Assembly (NCBI GenBank): GCA_016212245.1
Contig: JACRGU010000029.1
Location: forward strand, 1 to 20,523
Length of the DNA stretch: 20,523 bases
Source of the DNA: Nitrospirota bacterium
GTDB taxonomy: Bacteria > Nitrospirota > Thermodesulfovibrionia > Thermodesulfovibrionales > SM23-35
Reading direction: 5' to 3'
Below, in pieces: positions 7,821-13,020 of the stretch. The stretch's first letter is position 1. Every line of letters starts with the position of its first letter. Made by a program: the position numbers and the translations under genes. The notes below the pieces were generated by a model. The model saw nothing but the letters and a program-made list of their open reading frames with translations, made no database searches and was not told the origin of the DNA.

Positions 7821-8046
7821 TTGCTTTCAACAGTGCGAACAGAGGTAAGCGAATTTGGGTGAGTCTCGAATTCTTTCGGGACGAACCGCTTACCTGCTTG
7901 ATACGCAAAATGGAGCGTCAGCGACATTTTGCCCATTGTGGGCTTGCAAAACAAAAACGCCAGAGTCGAGAGATTCCAAAATAAAACGTTTTTGTTTGCC
8001 ATTTGGCCTTTGCGCAAGCCTGTTGTTATCTGCCTGTTGCGGGCAA
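7819..8046. repeat. Large palindromic repeat element, copy 1
   Basis: Consecutive stem-loops: aggtaagcg (7843-7851) pairs with cgcttacct (7887-7895); atacgcaaaatg (7901-7912) with a shortened cattttgc (7925-7932); and ggcttgcaaaacaaaaacg (7941-7959) with cgtttttgttt...gcaagcc (7987-8020). The 3' end, gttatctgcctgttgcggg (8025-8043), is a motif also found at 8739 and, inverted, at 9931. The block 7819-7904 aligns with 9987-10070, and 7901-7930 is identical to 10199-10228. The element supplies the stop codon and last residues of the small gene at 8026-8202. Confidence 0.75.
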
Positions 8047-8202
8047 TTCTCTTTTTTTCATTTTTCCTAAAAGTCTTTTTTTAATCGGTTCTGCTTCTGT
8101 CTGAATTATTTTGATTTGCTCTTTGATTGACAGATGTTTCATCCTTTCATAATTCTTTTCCCTGATTGAATGAAGCTGTTTCATAGTTTTTGATTCATTC
8201 AT
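8026..8202 (-). CDS. 58-residue basic protein overlapping the PIN gene; possible antitoxin
   Basis: An ATG at 8200-8202, preceded by a strong aggagg at 10-nt distance, opens a 58-codon frame ending at a TAA (8026-8028). It overlaps the PIN gene by 8 nt, so the two are coupled. The product begins MNESKTMKQLHSIREKNYER, is highly charged and mostly helical, and has no membrane segment. The pattern 'IHxIREKxYExxKxLSxxEx' resembles small proteins I recall next to PIN-domain genes, which suggests an antitoxin role; here it follows the toxin rather than preceding it. The last residues (ELPATGR and the stop) are encoded by the end of a palindromic repeat, so the original C-terminus may have been replaced. 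Confidence 0.65.
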   Translation of the reverse strand: MNESKTMKQLHSIREKNYERMKHLSIKEQIKIIQTEAEPIKKRLLGKMKKRELPATGR

Positions 8203-8677
8203 TGTTATCCTCCTGAATCCAACTTTGAGGCGTTAATATTTCTAACTCTTTTAACCCAAGCATTCTGTTTATTCCATTTACACCCCGAATGGTCTTTAAT
8301 TTCACCATATGTTTAAAATTCCAACTGATTAGGGCATCGGCTTCATTATAAGTAGCAAGGGCTATGTGTAATGCATCATCGCGATATGTTTGAGGGATAA
8401 TCCCTTCATCAACGTATTTCTGTGCCAATGAGAATACGTCTTCGTTGACAGATACGATTTCCAAAACTATTTCGGATAACTTGTCCTCCAATTCCTGATG
8501 AGAAGGTATTTCAGAGCGGGATATCTCAGTTAGGAGAATGTCAGAAATAAGAATGTCATAGAGACCCATCTTTAGAATATTCCAAAACTGTATCGTTACC
8601 TCCCGCTTTTCCGGAGAGTCATCCGCAAATAAGAATGAAGGCACAGATGTGTCAAGATATAATTTTGTCTTTTTCAA
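8195..8677 (-). CDS. PIN-domain protein (VapC-like ribonuclease)
   Basis: The 160-residue protein has the PIN core: LYLDTSVPSFL (Asp9), SDILLTEI (Glu51), and YRDDALHIALA (Asp100/Asp101), then LISWNFKH (Asn120) where many PIN domains have the fourth acidic residue. The three main acidic residues are in place, so Mg-dependent endoribonuclease activity is plausible. The start is TTG, supported by gaggag 9 nt upstream and by the family's usual N-terminus; no ATG fits. No antitoxin gene precedes it. Instead a 58-residue gene overlaps its stop. It sits in a repeat-rich island together with a second, decayed VapBC, and acts in the cytoplasm. Confidence 0.85.
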   Translation of the reverse strand: MKKTKLYLDTSVPSFLFADDSPEKREVTIQFWNILKMGLYDILISDILLTEISRSEIPSHQELEDKLSEIVLEIVSVNEDVFSLAQKYVDEGIIPQTYRDDALHIALATYNEADALISWNFKHMVKLKTIRGVNGINRMLGLKELEILTPQSWIQEDNNE

Positions 8678-8737
8678 ATGTCACGCTCCTCTTAAATAAT
8701 TTTACCATTTTTTACCGAAGTTCTTAATGCCCATCTG

Positions 8738-8760
8738 TTGTTATCTGCCGTTGCGGGCAT
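8738..8760. repeat. End motif of the palindromic repeat, copy over a gene 3' end
   Basis: tgttatctgccgttgcgggc-type motif matching 8024-8045 except for one missing base pair step, and matching 9931-9951 in inverse orientation. It encodes the last residues and stop (ARNGR, TAA) of the read-through HEAT-repeat frame. Confidence 0.65.
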
Positions 8761-8863
8761 CCTCAAATTTTGTTTTATTTTGCTCCCACCATCCCTGCCA
8801 TTTTGCTGCATCTTCTCCGAAGTTTTGTCCTGTTATTTTTTTCAATGCCTCTGCTGTAGCCCT
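8741..8863 (-). pseudogene. Severed C-terminal tail of the HEAT-repeat gene
   Basis: Directly after the TGA at 8864-8866 the same frame stays open for 40 more codons. It encodes RATAEALKKITGQNFGED, then a segment with WQGWWEQNK. This is the standard last helix and Trp-rich tail of bacterial HEAT/PBS-lyase repeat proteins. The TGA replaces what would be a CGA-type Arg codon in the repeat (SIRRATAEAL). A single C-to-T change therefore explains the break. Read-through or a sequencing error are alternatives. Confidence 0.7.
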
Positions 8864-9916
8864 TCAGATAGACCACTTGTTATCTTTAAGAGTCGCAATT
8901 AATGGTTCAATGGTGCGCCGATCACCTATTTTACCCAGCGCCTCTACTACAAGCTTTCTGATGTACGTTGCAATACCCTTATTACCAGGTATTAATTCTC
9001 TTCCGCTTCCAAGTGCAAACATAACAGCATTAAGTGGGATTCTGGTCTCTAAATATTTATCTTCAAGAATTGCAATTAATGGGTTCACTGCTCGGCTATC
9101 TTTTATTTCCCCTAGTGCCCATACTGCACGCACCTGAACATCCCAATCTTCATCTTTAAGGGTCTCGATCAAATATTCAACTGCTGGTGCTCCTATTTTG
9201 GATAGCGCCTTTGCTGCTTCATAGCCAACATCAGAGCTCTCTACTACAACGTATTTGCTGAAACCGTTAGGAGTCAAAACTAGGGAGCTTAATGTGACCG
9301 GCTTAGTATCATGTAGAATTCCTATTAGGAATGGCACTACAGGAAATGCGCGCTTCCCAATTTCCCCTAATTCAATAGCACCGTTTGCTCTTTCTTTAGG
9401 ATCTGAAGAATACAACTTTTCGATATGTTCCTTCATTTCGGAAGGGATTTCAGACGGAATTTTTTCTTTAGGAATTTTTGGCTGAGCAACATAGATTAAT
9501 TTTTTTGTCCTTACATCTATGGCTCTGGCAGTATTTTTGCCATCTGCAGTAGTATAGTAGACTTCAACCTTGTCACCGAGTTTTACATCTGCAAATGTTT
9601 TCTCCTCATTATTTAGTGTAATCTTAGTCTTATTATTAACTGTAACAATAATTTCCTCGACCTTATCCTTTATATCCCTGGCTAGAGTAATAGTTTTAGC
9701 CACTGCATCAACTGCCTTAACTTCACCTGCAAGCCTTTTTAGCTTTTCAGATGCCTTCTTCTCTGCTGGCTGTGTTGGCTCAATTTTCTTTTCTGGAGAA
9801 GCTGCTTTCTTCTCTTCTGCTGGAAAGGATACCGAGGTAATGGCAAATACACAAAGCATTGCTACGATAATCGCTATTATCTTTTTTGTGAGTAAAATCT
9901 GGTTAATAATTCTCAT
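8864..9916 (-). CDS. Secreted HEAT-repeat protein with an N-terminal OB-like domain, prematurely stopped
   Basis: The 350 visible residues comprise a Sec signal peptide (1-32), a charged Ala/Lys/Glu linker (33-60), a beta-rich domain (about 62-138; AGEVKAVDAVAKTITL... KLGDKVEVYYTTADGK) resembling DUF5666/OB-type domains, and HEAT/PBS-lyase repeats (about 160-350; WDVQVRAVWALGEIKDSRAV and VVEALGKIGDRRTIEPL). It is probably periplasmic and protein-binding. The frame is cut by TGA in the middle of a repeat, and the missing end is still encoded downstream to 8741. The start ATG has aaaggggg 8 nt upstream. Inverted copies of the repeat end motif flank the gene (8739 and 9931). Confidence 0.8.
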   Translation of the reverse strand: MRIINQILLTKKIIAIIVAMLCVFAITSVSFPAEEKKAASPEKKIEPTQPAEKKASEKLKRLAGEVKAVDAVAKTITLARDIKDKVEEIIVTVNNKTKITLNNEEKTFADVKLGDKVEVYYTTADGKNTARAIDVRTKKLIYVAQPKIPKEKIPSEIPSEMKEHIEKLYSSDPKERANGAIELGEIGKRAFPVVPFLIGILHDTKPVTLSSLVLTPNGFSKYVVVESSDVGYEAAKALSKIGAPAVEYLIETLKDEDWDVQVRAVWALGEIKDSRAVNPLIAILEDKYLETRIPLNAVMFALGSGRELIPGNKGIATYIRKLVVEALGKIGDRRTIEPLIATLKDNKWSI

Positions 9917-9929
9917 TTTTCATCCCCCT

Positions 9930-10234
9930 TTGCCCGCACTGAGTAGATAACGGGGCGGCGGGTAAGCGAAGTTCGCTGTAAGGAAAGCTTGCTTTCATTA
10001 ACAGCGAACAGGGTAAGCGAATTTTGGTGAGGACGCATTTGCGGACTCACCGCTTACGTGCCTGATAGGCGAAGTGTCGCTGACGCAATGTGACTGGCAG
10101 TTGCATATCTACCCACCTTGTTAGTTTAACAATATTAACATATTAAAGACCAGAGCGACACGAAGCCATATTCAGGCATTCACTTACCCGCCGCCCCGAT
10201 ACGCAAAATGGAGCGTCAGCGACATTTTGCGTAT
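9930..10234. repeat. Large palindromic repeat element, copy 2 (long terminal inverted repeats)
   Basis: Outer arms cggggcggcgggtaagcgaa (9951-9970) and its complement at 10179-10198 match at 19 of 20 positions and enclose nested stem-loops. These are ttcgctgt...acagcgaa (about 9971-10008), gtaagcg...ggtgag...ctcacc...cgcttac (10013-10057), and gcctgat...gtcgct with agcgaca...caggc (10060-10178). Just outside lies an adjacent hairpin with 12-bp arms, atacgcaaaatg and cattttgcgtat (10199-10210, 10223-10234; 12-nt loop). The left flank ttgcccgca...agataac (9930-9951) is the inverse of the motif at 8025-8046. No coding content is seen. The remainder of this gene-free stretch, 10235-10374, shows nothing I can name. 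Confidence 0.75.
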
Positions 10235-10374
10235 CTTGTTCACAATAGCACCGAGTGCCATTTTGCTCCAAAATATGGGGTGATATATGTTTAAAGTATC
10301 CAATGGACTTTTTATTCTATAGTAAAACTTAAGGGCATTGATAGTCTGATGCAATAGGGGGTTCAATCCCTGCT

Positions 10375-10388
10375 GAAATAACCTAATG
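10375..10388. repeat. Gene-end motif family B (copy 2)
   Basis: gaaataacctaatg is identical to 7600-7613. It covers the TAG stop of the minus-strand gene at 10383-10913, as the other copy covers the stop of the VapC remnant. Beyond it, ttcagcagg continues on the minus strand, a word also present at 7569-7577 on the plus strand. Confidence 0.5.
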
Positions 10389-10913
10389 GAGCATACTCTC
10401 TGCAATCTTTATAACCTCAAGCGGTGGATATTTTGCAATAACATTTATCCTGTATTTACCTTCATCCCACGAAATCTGGCTGCATGGCTCATTATTTTCG
10501 CATACTCCAACTACAAGTTCTCCCTCCCTGCCTTTTATCGAATACCAGACCCTTTCTTTTATCTCCAGTGGTCTTATCTTATGCCTCGGAATGAAGTTCG
10601 CCCTTGCATCAGCCTGGGATACTATCAGGGCAACATCGCCCCTGCCTTTATATTTGAACTGCATTATTACAGCCAGAAAAGGCTTTTTCTGCGCTAATAT
10701 CTCTGACGGAGGCCAGCTAAAGTGTTCGGGGAAATATGCAGGGACATATATATCCTTTATATTTAATTTTGATTTGATCTCCTCGACATTCCTGTATCTC
10801 CTCATCTCATCCCTCTGGATTGTCATTGGTATCCAGTTAATAATCTTTAACACTGCGATCAGGATTGCAACTGTCAGTGCAAATGAAAAATACATAAAAA
10901 ATCTTTTATGCAT
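10383..10913 (-). CDS. Membrane-anchored protein with a DUF4367-like domain
   Basis: The 176-residue protein has one N-terminal transmembrane helix (about 5-27; basic MHKRFF before it, so in-out orientation). A soluble domain follows: NVEEIKSKLN, then IYVPAYFPEHFSWPPSEI, a beta-rich middle, and a C-terminal WDEGKYRINVIAKYPPLEVIKIAESM. The pattern (short helix, 'P.YFP', final 'G..Y.V......l..iAeSm') resembles DUF4367-type periplasmic domains; no catalytic residues are apparent. A weak SD (gaggtg) precedes the ATG. It lies 40 nt downstream of the peptidase remnant, suggesting that they once formed an operon. Its last codon and stop are within repeat motif family B. Confidence 0.75.
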   Translation of the reverse strand: MHKRFFMYFSFALTVAILIAVLKIINWIPMTIQRDEMRRYRNVEEIKSKLNIKDIYVPAYFPEHFSWPPSEILAQKKPFLAVIMQFKYKGRGDVALIVSQADARANFIPRHKIRPLEIKERVWYSIKGREGELVVGVCENNEPCSQISWDEGKYRINVIAKYPPLEVIKIAESMLH

Positions 10914-10953
10914 GAATCACCTCACATCCATCAGACAACAAAATAATTTATAA

Positions 10954-11244
10954 TTAAATCTGATCCTTATTTAAAGTATCCGCGAGTCCTGTGGATAGAT
11001 ATATTGCTGTATTATTTCCGCCCGTGGAAAACAGCAGGGGATGGTTATCTTCTATAATAAAAATGTCGGGTTTATTTACAGGCAGGGATTGAATCGCTTC
11101 ATTCACAACCGAATATTCAGCAGGTCTTTTTATAATGGTATCAGGGGTTTTTGAATTATAGATATCCCTCAGGATAGGAATAATCTCCTGCAAAAGGAAA
11201 ATCAGGGTTGTGACAGAAAGTATCAGGAAGAACAGCAAAGTCAC
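10954..11244 (-). pseudogene. Doubly truncated M48/M56-like membrane peptidase remnant
   Basis: From a GTG at 11244 the frame encodes a transmembrane segment (LLFFLILSVTTLIFLLQEII) and then YSVVNEAIQSLP, NKPDIFIIEDNHPLLFSTGG and YLSTGLADTLNKDQI before a TAA. In M48/M56 peptidases 'LxxDQIxAxxxHExxH' continues here, so the frame ends just before the zinc-binding helix. Upstream, homologous-looking sequence (KILIIIFSFPPYQIINPNRG, WLTIELWGKVP) stays open in the same frame to about 11385 but has no standard start. A GTG with aagggg at 11409-11411 is one base out of frame, which suggests an indel near an A-run. I regard it as non-functional. Confidence 0.65.
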
Positions 11245-11404
11245 CGGAACCTTTCCCCAGAGTTCAATGGTAAGCCATCTATTAATATCTAAGAGTGCAG
11301 TATCTTCCCTGAAATAGATTGTCCCTCTGTTCGGATTTATTATCTGATACGGTGGAAAAGAAAAGATGATTATAAGGATTTTATATTAGCAAACTTTTTA
11401 TCTT

Positions 11405-11433
11405 TTGACACTGATGGCCCCTTACCGTATAAT
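11405..11433 (+). promoter_or_regulatory. Perfect consensus sigma-70 promoter for the DUF523 gene
   Basis: TTGACA (11405-11410), a 17-nt spacer and TATAAT (11428-11433) match the consensus exactly. Transcription would be expected to begin around 11439-11441, that is at the ATG, giving a leaderless mRNA. Confidence 0.85.
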
Positions 11434-11438
11434 TTGCT

Positions 11439-11873
11439 ATGTTTCTTGTCAGTGCGTGCCTTGCTGGCTTTAACACAAGATATGATGGGACAAACAGCAA
11501 AGACAGAAGGATTGTCAAACTTGTATTATCAGGTAAGGCAATTCCTGTTTGCCCCGAGCAACTCGGAGGTCTTCCAACACCGAGAAGTCCTGTGCAGTTT
11601 ATTAACAATGATGTTGCACTCGCTTCAGGTCAGAAGAACAGGGCAGTAGGTAGAGATGGAATAGATTATACCATGGCACTGTTAAAAGGTGCTAAGGAAA
11701 CCCTGAGGATTGCAAGAATATTCCATATAAAGGCAGCGATATTCAAGGATGGAAGCCCATCCTGTGGTGTAACATATGTATGGATTTCAGGTAAAAAGTC
11801 ACATGGTAAAGGAATCACTTCAGCATTGCTGGAGCAGAATGGTATAGAGGTAAAGACAATTGATTCCATATAA
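11439..11873 (+). CDS. DUF523 family protein
   Basis: The 144-residue protein covers the whole DUF523 family: SACLAGFNTRYDG (Cys7), PVCPEQLGGLPTPR (Cys38), a central Gly-rich GxD turn, and the signature KDGSPSCGV (Cys109). The three conserved cysteines suggest metal or cluster binding or thiol chemistry; the biochemical role of the family is not established to my knowledge. The start has no Shine-Dalgarno and lies at the predicted transcription start of a perfect promoter, so it is probably translated from a leaderless transcript. It overlaps the rhomboid gene by 14 nt and is presumably co-transcribed with it. Confidence 0.9.
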   Translation: MFLVSACLAGFNTRYDGTNSKDRRIVKLVLSGKAIPVCPEQLGGLPTPRSPVQFINNDVALASGQKNRAVGRDGIDYTMALLKGAKETLRIARIFHIKAAIFKDGSPSCGVTYVWISGKKSHGKGITSALLEQNGIEVKTIDSI

Positions 11874-12525
11874 AGACGATAATCCTACACGTACATTTCC
11901 TTGCTTCACGATAGGGATTATCGCACTCAACATATTCATATTTTTATGTGAGGTTACATCTCCCTTAGGTATGGAAAAGGTTGCCTATGCATATGGTGCG
12001 ATACCTCATTACATCCTGACCCTTAAAACAGACCAGCCGATACATCCGATACTAACAGTCTTTTCTGCCATGTTTATGCATGGCGGAGTCTTTCACCTCG
12101 CAGGCAATATGCTTTACCTCTGGATATTCGGCAATAATATTGAAGATAGATTAGGTCATTTGAGGTTTATTGTATTTTATATATTCTGCGGAATCGTCTC
12201 TGCATACGCCCATGTTTTAACAGAGTCCCACTCAACCATCCCCATGATAGGAGCAAGCGGTGCTGTGTCAGGGATACTCGGGGCATATGTGCTTCTATTC
12301 CCCCATGCGAGGGTACATACATTAGTATTTCTTGGTTTCTTTGTTCAGGTCATAAGAATACCCGCACTGATAGTTATTGGATTCTGGGCTATCATACAGC
12401 TTATAAATGGGCTGTTAAGTAAGGGTCTTGGGGGTGAGGGTGGTGTTGCATGGTTTGCCCATATAGGCGGATTTTTAATAGGGCTTATAACAATAAAACT
12501 TTGGCTTCCTAAAAAAAGAGGGTAA
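11860..12525 (+). CDS. Rhomboid-family intramembrane serine protease
   Basis: The 221-residue protein has about six transmembrane helices. It carries the rhomboid signatures HGGVFHLAGNMLYLWIFG (74-91), GASGAVSG with nucleophile Ser133, and WFAHIGGF with catalytic His201; together these give the Ser-His dyad. The start is a TTG inside the end of the DUF523 gene, with agaggt about 10 nt upstream; the N-terminus MIPYKDDNPTR is typical for the family. It acts in the cytoplasmic membrane, cleaving transmembrane substrates that cannot be predicted here. There is no clear terminator before the groESL promoter. Confidence 0.92.
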   Translation: MIPYKDDNPTRTFPCFTIGIIALNIFIFLCEVTSPLGMEKVAYAYGAIPHYILTLKTDQPIHPILTVFSAMFMHGGVFHLAGNMLYLWIFGNNIEDRLGHLRFIVFYIFCGIVSAYAHVLTESHSTIPMIGASGAVSGILGAYVLLFPHARVHTLVFLGFFVQVIRIPALIVIGFWAIIQLINGLLSKGLGGEGGVAWFAHIGGFLIGLITIKLWLPKKRG

Positions 12526-12603
12526 AAAGTTAAAAAATAATAGTTTTTTTCAAAAAACAGATGTTTTTACTCGAATTTTATCTTTTTCACATAATAAAAG
12601 CCC

Positions 12604-12633
12604 TTGCCTTAAATGCGGTTCCCCTATTATAAT
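12604..12633 (+). promoter_or_regulatory. Putative housekeeping promoter of groESL
   Basis: TTGCCT (12604-12609), an 18-nt spacer and TATAAT (12628-12633). The -10 box ends on the first base of the CIRCE operator, so HrcA binding would block initiation. Confidence 0.7.
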
Positions 12634-12659
12634 TAGCACTCAATGTCAGTGAGTGCTAA
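12633..12659 (+). promoter_or_regulatory. CIRCE operator (HrcA binding site)
   Basis: TTAGCACTC, 9-nt spacer, GAGTGCTAA: an exact match to the CIRCE consensus, directly downstream of the -10 box and about 40 nt before groES. It implies heat-shock control by an HrcA repressor, whose gene is not in this window. Confidence 0.97.
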
Positions 12660-12698
12660 CAAAATCAAAAATCTTATATAAAGAAAGGAGCTATGTCT

Positions 12699-12989
12699 AT
12701 GAAGTTCAAACCACTTAGAGACAGGGTATTCGTCAGGTATTCCTCAGAAGAGGAAAAGACAGCAGGCGGTCTTTACATCCCCGATGCAGCAAAGGAAAAA
12801 CCCCAGAAGGGAACAGTAATAGCAGTAGGTCCTGGTAGGGTTACGGATGATGGCAAACGTCAGCCTATGGAGGTTAAGGTAGGGGATACTATACTTTTCG
12901 ATAAGTATTCAGGCTCAAAGATTAAGATTGACGATGAAGAATACCTTATCATCAGGGAAGAGGACATCTTAGGAATCGTTGAAGGCTAA
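12699..12989 (+). CDS. groES: Co-chaperonin GroES
   Basis: A complete GroES of 96 residues (98 if started at the ATG at 12693). It contains the opening KFKPLRDRVFVRY, a mobile loop with KTAGGLYIPDAAKEKPQKG, and the C-terminal ILFDKYSGSKIKIDDEEYLI core. The second ATG is preferred: it lies 8 nt after aggag, the first only 2 nt, and GroES proteins usually begin M-K-F/L-x-P-L. It forms the heptameric lid of GroEL in the cytoplasm. It is the first gene of the CIRCE-controlled operon, 31 nt before groEL. Confidence 0.97.
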   Translation: MKFKPLRDRVFVRYSSEEEKTAGGLYIPDAAKEKPQKGTVIAVGPGRVTDDGKRQPMEVKVGDTILFDKYSGSKIKIDDEEYLIIREEDILGIVEG

Positions 12990-13020
12990 AAAATTTTCAA
13001 TAGAGAAGGAGGATTAACAA

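Noticed and set aside
7625..8017. 130-codon open frame as a single gene
   Set aside because: Its first half is repeat sequence shared with 9.9-10.2 kb and its end is an out-of-frame reading of a toxin remnant; only the middle resembles an antitoxin.
8727..9137. 136-codon plus-strand frame opposite the HEAT-repeat gene
   Set aside because: Shadow of repeated HEAT units; internal near-repeats follow the minus-strand codons.
10350..10376. tRNA T-arm-like sequence (gggggttcaatccctg)
   Set aside because: Only a 4-bp imperfect stem forms, and no acceptor, anticodon or D arm is present nearby; the resemblance is probably chance or part of repeat family B.
7480..10390. CRISPR array
   Set aside because: The repeats are long, unevenly spaced and palindromic, with no regular repeat-spacer alternation and no cas genes.
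10184..10405. 73-codon open frame on the minus strand
   Set aside because: It overlaps the DUF4367-like gene end and its own end is the 30-nt hairpin repeat; no SD and no recognisable protein pattern.
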